A DNA stretch of 23,617 nt from a virus, in IMG/VR virus record IMGVR_UViG_3300013103_000064, positions 1 through 23,617 of that record; one strand, written 5' to 3'. The notes under the pieces were generated by a model. It searched no databases. It saw only the letters and a program-made list of their open reading frames with translations, and was not told where the DNA came from. This document shows, one piece after another, positions 6,598-12,356 of this stretch (its first letter is position 1; each line of letters opens with the position of its first letter). Position numbers and translations under genes: made by a program.

Positions 6598-7654
6598 GCT
6601 CTAACTCCTTGATTTTAGAAGCGTATTTTTTACCGTCGCTCTTGTTTTGCAAACGGCTCTCTACGATGTGATTATACACCGACAGAAAGGCTTTAGTAAG
6701 TTGAGGTGGGTATAGTTCTGAGTTGATGATTATACGTGGGTAGAACGATGCCACATCGGCGTTACGCATGACGTTCTTTTTGTCACTGATAACTGTGATG
6801 CTTGACTCCATAGAGTGAAGGCCACCCAGTCCCACCTGGAACTGAGCTTCGCCTAATCTTATGACCGTGTTCTTAAGCCAGTCTGGATTGACAGGTTTCC
6901 CATTAGCTGGGTTAACCTCGAACGGGTCAGCCTCCAGGTTCTTAACCAGGCGCTTGAGCTCTGGGCTTTTGAACTTCACAAAGTCTGGGGCCTGGTAGGT
7001 TACCGAACTCGGCACCTTACCTTTGGACCCACCGCCTAACTCAGATATAATAACAGCCTCAGCTACTTGCGCATCCGATTTACTTCTGAGGTCCAGCTCG
7101 TATTGTTTGCTCATACGCTCACGTAACTTGATGGACGGTTCAATCTTACGATACAGGTCCCAGGTTAAGATGAGGTCGTTGCTACAATATTTCTTAAGCT
7201 CCTTCATCTCAGCCTTAGTGACCTTCTTATCCCAGTCTACAGGTGTATCCCATAGCTTCTGAGAGAACAGTCTGGATCCGTATATCTTTAGGCCAGCGTT
7301 CGGGTCTGGAGCTGGTTCCTTGAGGTCGATGTGGTCGCACCAACTCAGCTCCTTAATGTCTCCTCTGTACATCTTCCAATGGGGTGTGTTACTCACGATG
7401 ATAGCTTGAGACATCGTATACAATTCGAGACATGTTCGACCAGCTAAAGCACCCGCCGTTATAGGGAAGTCATAACGCACCCCGTTAAATGTGATGATAG
7501 TATCCTTAGCAAGTAGGCTACGGAGCTCCAGGGCGTCCGAACTACTCAAGGGGATATGCTTACCCTTCATCTCTATTGTTTGGACCTCACCAGCCTCTGA
7601 CATGAACGCAAACAGGGTGTAGTTTTTAAGTACCTCTATGTCATATGTCTTCAT
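6575..7654 (-). CDS. Family-B-like DNA polymerase, N-terminal half (exonuclease + motif A)
   Basis: A 359-residue protein holding the 3'-5' proofreading exonuclease and the start of the palm. Exo I is YDIEVLKN (D5, E7), Exo II ITFNGVRYDFP (54-64) and Exo III KKYCSNDL (154-161). The family's DHIDLKEPAP and LKIYGSRLFSQKLWDTPVDW motifs are present, and motif A is DVASFYPRI (300-308) with its catalytic Asp. It stops after an added KIKELEHELSQAK tail, before motif B. Motifs B and C are in the separate 5247-6107 gene, beyond an HNH gene. The full enzyme resembles polymerases of podoviruses such as the F116 and Bcep groups, as far as motifs show. The ATG is 1 nt after the stop of the 47-residue gene. 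Confidence 0.93.
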   Translation of the reverse strand: MKTYDIEVLKNYTLFAFMSEAGEVQTIEMKGKHIPLSSSDALELRSLLAKDTIITFNGVRYDFPITAGALAGRTCLELYTMSQAIIVSNTPHWKMYRGDIKELSWCDHIDLKEPAPDPNAGLKIYGSRLFSQKLWDTPVDWDKKVTKAEMKELKKYCSNDLILTWDLYRKIEPSIKLRERMSKQYELDLRSKSDAQVAEAVIISELGGGSKGKVPSSVTYQAPDFVKFKSPELKRLVKNLEADPFEVNPANGKPVNPDWLKNTVIRLGEAQFQVGLGGLHSMESSITVISDKKNVMRNADVASFYPRIIINSELYPPQLTKAFLSVYNHIVESRLQNKSDGKKYASKIKELEHELSQAK

Positions 7655-7655
7655 G

Positions 7656-7799
7656 TTACATACCCTGTGATTTAAGCCAATCGCTAGCCTTGCGCATTAG
7701 TGTTGACCGCTTCTTGTTTTTCATAAACGGTATATCGCTAATGTAGAAGTACCACATCTTAGCCTCTTCGTTCCATCGTATCATATATTCATCGTGCAT
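7656..7799 (-). CDS. Small protein of unknown function (47 aa)
   Basis: A 47-residue frame beginning MHDEYMIRWNEEAKMWYFYI and ending DWLKSQGM. A GAGGAG site lies 7 nt upstream inside the previous small gene, and the stop is 1 nt before the polymerase start (TAACATG). Tight packing on both sides supports translation. It is rich in aromatic residues (WN, MWYFYI, DW) with a basic middle (MKNKKRSTLMRK), and no transmembrane segment is evident. Function unknown. Confidence 0.7.
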   Translation of the reverse strand: MHDEYMIRWNEEAKMWYFYISDIPFMKNKKRSTLMRKASDWLKSQGM

Positions 7800-7929
7800 T
7801 TCCCATCTCCTCAATTAAGTTGTTTATTCTATCATCCAGGTCTGTTAGTATCCAAAATACCACACCAAAAAGTGTGAATGATATGAACGCAAACGCGACC
7901 ACATATGGAAGTACATTAAAATCAATCAC
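7789..7929 (-). CDS. Small single-span membrane protein (46 aa, GTG start)
   Basis: A GTG start with GGGGGA 8 nt upstream opens a 46-residue frame that overlaps both neighbours slightly. The product has one strongly hydrophobic stretch (VLPYVVAFAFISFTLFGVVF, about residues 6-25), then WILTDLDDRINNLIEEMGNAR, a charged amphipathic helix. This is a typical single-pass inner membrane topology. The previous gene also encodes a tiny membrane protein, so the two may work as a pair. Function unknown; a holin is unlikely because there is no endolysin nearby and the operon is a replication one. Confidence 0.6.
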   Translation of the reverse strand: MIDFNVLPYVVAFAFISFTLFGVVFWILTDLDDRINNLIEEMGNAR

Positions 7930-8029
7930 GGGGCATGTCCCCCATTGTAGTGAGTGCTAAAAATACTAATAAGGCTACCACAAATACAAGTAATATGTAC
8001 AGTAATACTTCTATAAAATTATCCTTCAT
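7922..8029 (-). CDS. Small single-span membrane peptide (35 aa)
   Basis: The ATG overlaps the stop of the upstream 68-residue gene (ATGA). The 35-residue product is almost entirely a hydrophobic helix (FIEVLLYILLVFVVALLVFL, residues 5-24) between a short charged N-terminus (MKDN) and a polar tail ending MPRD. Its 3' end overlaps the GTG of the next membrane gene by 8 nt. Codons in all three frames fit a chain of small overlapping genes and no other frame covers this region. Function unknown. Confidence 0.6.
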   Translation of the reverse strand: MKDNFIEVLLYILLVFVVALLVFLALTTMGDMPRD

Positions 8030-8232
8030 TCCATTTCTCCCATGTGTTCATGCCAACGTATGGCCTTGAGTAGTGCTGAGATTTTGTCAGCCTCTTCTTT
8101 ACTGCGTGTGTACGTTGAGTTATCAAGTATCAAATCTAAGTTTTCTTTGAGTAGTTCAACGCGTCGTGCGATTATGTCTGCGGGAAATTCTGGTACATCG
8201 TCGGTACCGAATAAGTATTTGTTATTGTGCAT
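8026..8232 (-). CDS. Small protein of unknown function (68 aa)
   Basis: A 68-residue protein with a strong AGGAGG site 5 nt before the ATG. It begins MHNNKYLFGTDDVPEFPADI and continues with two predicted helices: ARRVELLKENLDLILDN and SKEEADKISALLKAIRWHEH. An all-helical, mildly acidic protein with no catalytic motif. It lies downstream of the SSB-like gene, separated from it by one copy of the dispersed palindrome. An antisense frame over the same bases lacks a comparable start signal. Confidence 0.75.
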   Translation of the reverse strand: MHNNKYLFGTDDVPEFPADIIARRVELLKENLDLILDNSTYTRSKEEADKISALLKAIRWHEHMGEME

Positions 8233-8261
8233 ATAGTCCTCCTATTGTAGACACGATAATA

Positions 8262-8278
8262 TGACCGCCGAGCGGTCA
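8262..8278. repeat. Dispersed palindrome, copy 3
   Basis: TGACCGCCGAGCGGTCA: perfect 7-nt arms around CGA, between the SSB-like gene and the 68-residue gene of the leftward operon. Confidence 0.85.
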
Positions 8279-8296
8279 CACTACGAAGCTACAAGC

Positions 8297-8311
8297 AGTC
8301 TCTGTGAGACT
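8297..8311 (-). other. Stem-loop at the SSB-like gene stop
   Basis: On the transcribed strand AGTCTC-ACA-GAGACT makes a 6-bp stem. It begins 4 nt after an A AAA AAG heptamer (8316-8322) and overlaps the stop codon. It could be a frameshift stimulator or a simple 3' hairpin. No T-run follows, so it is not a standard terminator. Confidence 0.4.
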
Positions 8312-8864
8312 ACTTCTTTTTTTTCTTCTTGTCTTTCTTATCTTCTTTAGCCTTCTTCTTAGACGTGCCATCCTGGGACAGCTTCTTACCCTTAAGCGTC
8401 GTTGGAGTTGACCCACCTTCAAACGGTACCAGGTCCAGGAGTTGAACAGCTAGAAGGGCACGACCTACGTTCTCTTTTTTCTTGTCACCCTTCTTAGTCA
8501 TAAACGTATTGAACTCAACAGTAACCTTTGAACCAGCACCGATGATACCAAAGTCTTTCATTGTAAAGTTATCACCCTCACCGACGATGTAGTCCAGGCC
8601 ATGAGATGGATTATCTGGGTCAGCATCACAGCTTAACCATAGGAACTTTTTACCAGTTTCCTCATCCTCATCACACCAGTCTTCCAGCGACTGCATAGGT
8701 GCCTTACGTGTACCAGTGTTACCCTTATCCCATGTTTTACCACGTAGCTTCTCAACCTCTTTGAGTTGCTTCTTATCTACGTATACACCGATTAAATATT
8801 TACCGTTGTCGTTACCTTCACCTGTAATCTGCGCGAACGCTACTTTTGCATTATTGATAACCAT
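8310..8864 (-). CDS. Single-stranded DNA-binding protein-like, with lysine-rich tail
   Basis: A 184-residue protein resembling phage SSB-type proteins with an OB fold. The clearest part is IGAGSKVTVEFNTF followed by NVGRALLAVQLLDLVPFEGG (about 108-152), a pattern shared by several podovirus SSBs. The N-terminal half contains strands MVINNAKVAFAQI and GKYLIGVYVD. Unlike T7 gp2.5 and bacterial SSB, which end in acidic tails, this one ends in a strongly basic tail (KKKAKEDKKDKKKKKK). The ATG overlaps the upstream stop (TAATG), coupling it to the 161-residue gene. Its place before the polymerase genes fits a replication role. The codons at the end contain a possible -1 slippery heptamer. Confidence 0.65.
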   Translation of the reverse strand: MVINNAKVAFAQITGEGNDNGKYLIGVYVDKKQLKEVEKLRGKTWDKGNTGTRKAPMQSLEDWCDEDEETGKKFLWLSCDADPDNPSHGLDYIVGEGDNFTMKDFGIIGAGSKVTVEFNTFMTKKGDKKKENVGRALLAVQLLDLVPFEGGSTPTTLKGKKLSQDGTSKKKAKEDKKDKKKKKK

Positions 8865-9349
8865 TATTTACTCGCTTTTTTGAGAATCTTTTTAGCTTTC
8901 TTGAAGTCTGGGTGGCTCTCATTATCCCCGATTAACTTCTTAGCTTTTTTCAGTTTACCTAAATGTACCAGGTTCTTAATCTCATCTTTCAGATTAAACT
9001 CTGGAGTCACTTCCGCTGGACTCTCTGAGTCTTGCGCTTCAACCACCTCTGGTGCCTCAGTCTCACCTGTTAAGCTATTACCCCAGTTGAGTAACGCTTG
9101 TGTATAGTCACGCTTAAGCGCAACAGTTACAGCTTGAGTCTTGTTAACTTTTTCGATTGAGAATATCTCGATGTCATCGCAGTTCACGTTCCACAGTTTG
9201 TCACCGTTGAAGTTGTAAGCGACACCATCTTTAACTTGAGCCACACATAGTTTAAGCTCATCAATTTTCTTAGGTGCGTTAAGCATCCCACTCATAGCTA
9301 CAGTAGCTACATTTATAGCCAGTAATTCGGCTCTAATATTTTTTGACAT
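8864..9349 (-). CDS. Unknown protein with acidic linker and basic C-terminus
   Basis: 161 residues from the chosen ATG (MSKNIRAELLAINVATVAMS), which has AAGGAA 5 nt upstream; an extension to a TTG at 9442 has no good site and runs through hairpins. Residues 1 to about 100 look like a compact folded domain. A Glu/Pro-rich linker (ETEAPEVVEAQDSESPAEVT) follows, then a basic helical C-terminus (LVHLGKLKKAKKLIGDNE to KKAKKILKKASK). The gene overlaps the SSB-like gene by 1 nt, so the two are co-translated. Architecture and context suggest a DNA-binding or annealing partner in replication, which is only an inference; I do not recognise the family. Confidence 0.7.
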   Translation of the reverse strand: MSKNIRAELLAINVATVAMSGMLNAPKKIDELKLCVAQVKDGVAYNFNGDKLWNVNCDDIEIFSIEKVNKTQAVTVALKRDYTQALLNWGNSLTGETEAPEVVEAQDSESPAEVTPEFNLKDEIKNLVHLGKLKKAKKLIGDNESHPDFKKAKKILKKASK

Positions 9350-9373
9350 TGTATTTCCTTGGATTGGTTTGGC

Positions 9374-9516
9374 GTGTGTTAACGCACAGTCCAGCGCCCC
9401 TATCAAATAGGAAGTGTTGGGCGCTGTGTGTACGTTACACAAAGAATGACTGGTCAGTAGTGACCAGGGATTGGTTGGCTATGAAACAACCGCACCATGG
9501 AAGGCCTCGTAAGGCC
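9374..9516. promoter_or_regulatory. Cluster of inverted repeats in a 180-bp intergenic gap
   Basis: The gap between the HTH gene and the 161-residue gene holds four inverted repeats: a near-palindrome GTGTGTTAACGCAC (9374-9387); CAGCGCCC/GGGCGCTG (9392-9399 with 9419-9426) enclosing CCTAT-CAA-ATAGG; CTGGTCA-GTAG-TGACCAG (9450-9467); and GGCCT-CGTA-AGGCC (9503-9516). Near-identical direct repeats GGATTGGTTTGGC (9361-9373) and GGATTGGTTGGC (9468-9479) flank the first ones. No gene fits here. It could be an operator array, an RNA leader or an origin. Confidence 0.5.
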
Positions 9517-9529
9517 CTCTAGGTACAGT

Positions 9530-10327
9530 CTAGCTGTTAACGTATTCCGTAAGTGTAGCTAGTGTATCTTTACTCATTGACGATGGGTCAACGATTACTT
9601 TTTTAAGAACTGATTTTTTAATACCTAGTTCATCAGCTTGCTCACCTACATCCTCAGTGCCTGTATACTCTAATGCCTCAGCTAAGATACTCTCTGGAGT
9701 TGCTTCTACGTCCTCGCCAGACGCTTCGATGATTTCATCTATCTCATCCTCAACTGGTGGAGTATAGTTAGCGATGTTGTCTTGAGCAGTTGCTAGGTCC
9801 GCTGAGTTGTTGATGATTTCAATAAGCTCTTTGGCCCATGTTCTGTCATCTTCTGGCTCAGCGTTACCGTCCTCATCAACTTCAACGTCGATAACAACTT
9901 CTTTAGCTGGTAGTGCACCATCTTCTAGTGCTTTATCGAAAGCTTCCTCATCATCAATCTTAGTTAACTGGATTAACTCTTTTTGAGTGAAGTTCTCAAG
10001 CTGGTCAGTAAACTCTGGGTTAAGCATACGCGGGTCTTTTGCGATTGTACAGTATGTGTTTAATGCTGTACGTTTAACACCTAGTAACTCAGATGCAACT
10101 CTCATTGATACCTCAGTGATAGCGATAAACTCGTTAATCTCTTTACCCTGTTCTAACCATAGGCTAACCAGTGACTTACCAACTTTGATAATTCTTTTCT
10201 CACGACCCTTAACATCTTTGATTAAGTGTGCTTCAACTGAGTCTTTTTCAAACTTTGTTTTACCTGTGATTTTGATTGCTACTGGAGCCTTTGGCTCAAC
10301 TACTGTGTTTTCGATTTTCTTAGACAT
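9530..10327 (-). CDS. HTH DNA-binding protein, acidic C-terminal region
   Basis: A 265-residue protein with AAGGAG 5 nt before the ATG. Residues about 40-110 look like a DNA-binding domain: a KGREKRIIKVGKSLVSLWLE helix region, then ITEVSMRVASELLGVKRTALNTY, a good helix-turn-helix pattern (ASELLGVKRTALNTY). The rest is very acidic with repeated Asp/Glu (VIDVEVDEDGNAEPEDDR) and ends in an ADELGIKKSVLKKVIV segment. The N-terminal half recalls ParB-like HTH regions, but I cannot assign a family. Inverted repeats lie both upstream and downstream of the gene, so it may regulate its own operon or act at an origin. Confidence 0.7.
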   Translation of the reverse strand: MSKKIENTVVEPKAPVAIKITGKTKFEKDSVEAHLIKDVKGREKRIIKVGKSLVSLWLEQGKEINEFIAITEVSMRVASELLGVKRTALNTYCTIAKDPRMLNPEFTDQLENFTQKELIQLTKIDDEEAFDKALEDGALPAKEVVIDVEVDEDGNAEPEDDRTWAKELIEIINNSADLATAQDNIANYTPPVEDEIDEIIEASGEDVEATPESILAEALEYTGTEDVGEQADELGIKKSVLKKVIVDPSSMSKDTLATLTEYVNS

Positions 10328-10355
10328 AATGTCTCCTTGTTTTCAGACACTCTTT

Positions 10356-10438
10356 GAGCGTTTTGCGGTGGTCCTTAAACGCTCTCGATGAGAGGTCTTG
10401 ACTGCCGTTATTCTATCTGAATGTTTCTTAATAGAAAC
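10356..10438. promoter_or_regulatory. Inverted repeats upstream of the HTH gene
   Basis: Three inverted repeats fill the gap before the HTH gene: GAGCGTTT/AAACGCTC (10356-10363 with 10377-10384), CTCTC-GAT-GAGAG (10382-10394) and GTTTCT-TAAT-AGAAAC (10423-10438), the last touching the stop of the preceding gene. No T-run follows any of them, so autoregulatory operator or RNA structure is more likely than termination. Confidence 0.4.
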
Positions 10439-10618
10439 TTACTTATTGCCTGTAAATAGTGTTGGTTCATAATCGGGTTGCATGTACATAATCACATACT
10501 TTGCGTATGTAGTTAATACGAACTCACCGTGGAACTTGAATTGGTCTAAGTCAGCTTTGACAGCCTTCTCATACGCCTTCGTGAACCCTTCCAGGTCCTT
10601 ATCTGTTATCTCTATCAT
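10439..10618 (-). CDS. Small protein of unknown function (59 aa)
   Basis: 59 residues starting at MIEITDKDLEGFTKAYEKAV. This ATG is chosen because AGGAGG lies 7 nt upstream; an ATG 27 nt further upstream would place that site inside the gene. It has an N-terminal helix (LEGFTKAYEKAVKADLDQF) and an aromatic C-terminal half (FVLTTYAKYVIMYMQPDYEP). No known domain. An AT-rich hairpin directly follows its stop. Confidence 0.7.
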   Translation of the reverse strand: MIEITDKDLEGFTKAYEKAVKADLDQFKFHGEFVLTTYAKYVIMYMQPDYEPTLFTGNK

Positions 10619-10648
10619 AGCGTTACCTCCTATTAGTAAACACATCCG

Positions 10649-10672
10649 TACCCACTAGCCATAATGGGTACA
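10649..10672. promoter_or_regulatory. Inverted repeat GTACCC...GGGTAC
   Basis: 6-nt perfect arms 12 nt apart in the 170-bp gap between two small leftward genes, about 30 nt upstream of the next ATG. Possible operator or leader hairpin; nothing more can be said. Confidence 0.3.
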
Positions 10673-10722
10673 GTCTATTCACTCATCTATAATGTTAAAT
10701 TAAATAAAAAGGAGAAGTTTCC

Positions 10723-10742
10723 AGCTCGTACTAGGTACGGCT
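10723..10742 (-). terminator. Possible attenuator hairpin in the leftward operon
   Basis: On the transcribed strand AGCCGTAC-CTA-GTACGAGCT can form an 8-bp stem with one bulged A. A T-rich run (CTTTTTATTTAATTT) begins about 15 nt downstream, further than in a standard intrinsic terminator. It lies in the gap between the 46- and 59-residue genes and might reduce read-through. Confidence 0.25.
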
Positions 10743-10788
10743 CGGGACTTGCTTAACGTAATCAGTCCCCTTGACGTTCAACTACTTG

Positions 10789-10929
10789 TTACCTGTGTTG
10801 TTTTCTAAAGTTTTGGCTGAACCACTTGAACTCAGCGTTACTCATTTTTCTCATAGTGTTAATTTTCATACGCTCGATAGCGAACCCCGCTAGCATAAGG
10901 CCAGCGATAAATAAAGTTAATCCTAACAT
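10789..10929 (-). CDS. Small membrane-anchored protein (46 aa)
   Basis: Its ATG is 1 nt after the stop of the upstream 73-residue gene (TAACATG), with GAGG inside that gene's last codons. The 46-residue product starts with a hydrophobic helix (MLGLTLFIAGLMLAGFAIER) and continues with a basic tail (MRKMSNAEFKWFSQNFRKQH). This looks like a single-pass inner membrane protein with a positively charged cytoplasmic part. Early small membrane proteins in phages often target host functions, but nothing in the sequence says which. Confidence 0.6.
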   Translation of the reverse strand: MLGLTLFIAGLMLAGFAIERMKINTMRKMSNAEFKWFSQNFRKQHR

Positions 10930-10930
10930 G

Positions 10931-11152
10931 TTATTGAACCCCTCTTACGTTGTTTTGTAACCTAGTAGTTGTTACACTATATTTCGCTTCGTTGAAGTAA
11001 ATCTGACCACCACCGTGACCCGACCACATTCCGATTAATGTAACGTATGAGTATAGGTTATAATCACCGTCATCGTTAATCACGCCACTTGATGATGGCA
11101 ACTTAAATTCTTTTCTCTCAGCCACGTATTGTGGTATGTCTGCATTTTTCAT
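10931..11152 (-). CDS. First gene of the leftward operon, unknown (73 aa)
   Basis: A 73-residue protein with AAGGAT 7 nt before the ATG. It begins MKNADIPQYVAERKEFKLPS and has a glycine-rich centre (GMWSGHGGGQIYFNEAKYSV), compatible with a small beta-fold. As the first gene after the divergent control region it should be expressed early. One copy of the dispersed palindrome lies 20 nt upstream, in its presumed leader. No family recognised. Confidence 0.7.
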   Translation of the reverse strand: MKNADIPQYVAERKEFKLPSSSGVINDDGDYNLYSYVTLIGMWSGHGGGQIYFNEAKYSVTTTRLQNNVRGVQ

Positions 11153-11172
11153 AGTCTAAATCCTTGTGCAAC

Positions 11173-11189
11173 TGACCGTCCAGCGGTCG
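11173..11189. repeat. Dispersed palindrome, copy 4 (most divergent)
   Basis: TGACCGTCCAGCGGTCG: same design as the others with T/G at position 7 and a changed last base. It lies just upstream of the first gene of the leftward operon. Confidence 0.7.
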
Positions 11190-11393
11190 GCTCCTTTAAA
11201 GATTTATATCGTGTACACTTGAACCGTTGACCTCTGTGCTTCCGCTGGTCTAACTGTGTCCGCAACTCCCTAAACTGGAGTTTTGTAATTGGTGTAAAAC
11301 TTTAAATGAACTCATCGGGTCGTTAATGAACCGATAAGAGCAGTTTACAGGAATAATTCTTAATCCCTGCTTAAGTGGTTAATAACTTCTTAC

Positions 11394-11422
11394 TTGCCAT
11401 TTAATAACTATTCAGCTATAAT
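11394..11422 (+). promoter_or_regulatory. Sigma70-type promoter, rightward early operon
   Basis: TTGCCA (11394-11399), exactly 17 bp, TATAAT (11417-11422): a near-consensus host promoter. Transcription should start near 11429, giving a short leader before the AAGGAG of the RHH gene. Confidence 0.85.
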
Positions 11423-11451
11423 GCGTTCTATATAAAATAAGGAGTCACGAG

Positions 11452-11616
11452 ATGGGACTAATAGATAAAGTAGACAAGACGGATAAAGTAGATAAGACCT
11501 CGGTCTTAATGGATAGCGATGTTCACACACAACTTAAAATCATACAAAATGAATTTGAATTAAAGAGCATTAGTTCGGCAATACGATTAGTGTTAAAGCA
11601 GAGAGGTGTTAAATAA
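11452..11616 (+). CDS. Small ribbon-helix-helix-like regulator (54 aa)
   Basis: A 54-residue protein directly behind a consensus promoter, with AAGGAG 7 nt before the ATG and a TAATG overlap with the next gene. The N-terminus has a repeat (KVDKTDKVDKT). The rest (SVLMDSDVHTQLKIIQNEFE, then LKSISSAIRLVLKQRG) has the strand-helix-turn-helix spacing of the CopG/Arc ribbon-helix-helix group, with SIS at the start of helix B. Such proteins bind palindromic operators as dimers or tetramers. It may control the divergent region and could bind the inverted repeats there; that is inference. The family call rests on pattern only. Confidence 0.65.
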   Translation: MGLIDKVDKTDKVDKTSVLMDSDVHTQLKIIQNEFELKSISSAIRLVLKQRGVK

Positions 11617-12353
11617 TGAAAAAACTTAATGAAACTAAATTGGCGAACGGTATGACAGTGTTACACGCTAAGCATGGTAAAGAAGGCATATACGTGGGTA
11701 AGCATGAAGTGATGATGAGATACGAAACTTCTGATACAACCGTAAGTTCTATTATATCCGATACTATAAAAGCAGTACCTAGCTTATCAGATGAGTTCAT
11801 AGATTACAAAGGGACCACAGTGATGACAGAGAAGGGGTTTTTTATGATTGCGAGTAAGCTATACCATAAGGACGCGGTGAAGCTCACAGAATTTATGTAT
11901 GATGGATTTAGAACTATTGTGAAGTCTTTGAACCCTAAGCGATACGATAAGCAAGACCCTAAATTCCTAGATATGTATAAAGAAGCTCGTGATAGGGAGT
12001 TGGCATTGACTAAGAAAATCTATAAAATGAAACCTAATCACAAGTTAGTTAAAGCGATTTCTAAGTCCAATACATCGATATTGATGGGTGATTGGTGCGC
12101 GTTATTGCAAAAGAAAAATGAAAGGATTAGTGTACCCATATTAGGTGAGGCACTACGAGATTTAAATTATATATATAAGAGCACAGACAGAGCCGTGCCT
12201 ATGCAGTGGGTTAAGGATGAGTGCTGGTTAGAGAGTAAGCTTGACCCGAACTCTACTGGTGGTAAATATTACGGTTTATATGTGAGTGTGAAAGGCATGA
12301 AAGCCTTAAACAAAGATGTCCTGAAATGGGTCAAAAATAATTATGGGAGTTAA
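11616..12353 (+). CDS. Antirepressor-like (Rha/KilA-type) regulatory protein, tentative
   Basis: A 245-residue protein with GAGAGG 9 nt before its ATG, which overlaps the stop of the RHH gene. The region around residues 40-95 (VSSIISDTIKAVPS, FIDYKGTTVMTEKGFFMIAS, AVKLTEFMYDGF) has the layout of Rha/antirepressor N-terminal domains: a short helix, then a strand with Tyr and Gly, then xTxxGFxxxA and a helix ending in F. The C-terminal part (LGEALRDLNYIYKSTDRAVPMQW to YVSVKGMKALNKDVLKWV) resembles a KilAC-like winged domain. Context beside a small RHH protein and a divergent promoter fits a regulator. The match is by pattern and could be wrong. Confidence 0.4.
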   Translation: MKKLNETKLANGMTVLHAKHGKEGIYVGKHEVMMRYETSDTTVSSIISDTIKAVPSLSDEFIDYKGTTVMTEKGFFMIASKLYHKDAVKLTEFMYDGFRTIVKSLNPKRYDKQDPKFLDMYKEARDRELALTKKIYKMKPNHKLVKAISKSNTSILMGDWCALLQKKNERISVPILGEALRDLNYIYKSTDRAVPMQWVKDECWLESKLDPNSTGGKYYGLYVSVKGMKALNKDVLKWVKNNYGS

Positions 12354-12356
12354 TAG

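Larger units (their letters stand above)
11153..11451. promoter_or_regulatory. Divergent control region between the two early operons
   Basis: About 300 bp without a gene. It holds palindrome copy 4 (11173-11189), GTTTT/AAAAC (11280-11284 with 11296-11300), a near-perfect inverted repeat ATCGGGTC-GTTAAT-GAACCGAT (11314-11335, one mismatch) and the rightward promoter at 11394-11422. A leftward -10-like TATAAA (complement of 11203-11208) has no good -35. Likely operators for the RHH or antirepressor-like proteins encoded just to the right. Confidence 0.55.

Noticed and set aside
7789-8029. Holin or lysis cassette
   Set aside because: Two tiny membrane proteins are present, but no endolysin or spanin is near and the operon is for replication.
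9350-9442. N-terminal extension of the 161-residue gene from a TTG start
   Set aside because: No ribosome site for the TTG. The added residues run through hairpins, and AAGGAA precedes the ATG at 9349.
10688-10693. TATAAT on the + strand as a promoter
   Set aside because: No -35, no extended -10, and the genes on both sides run leftward, so nothing to transcribe.
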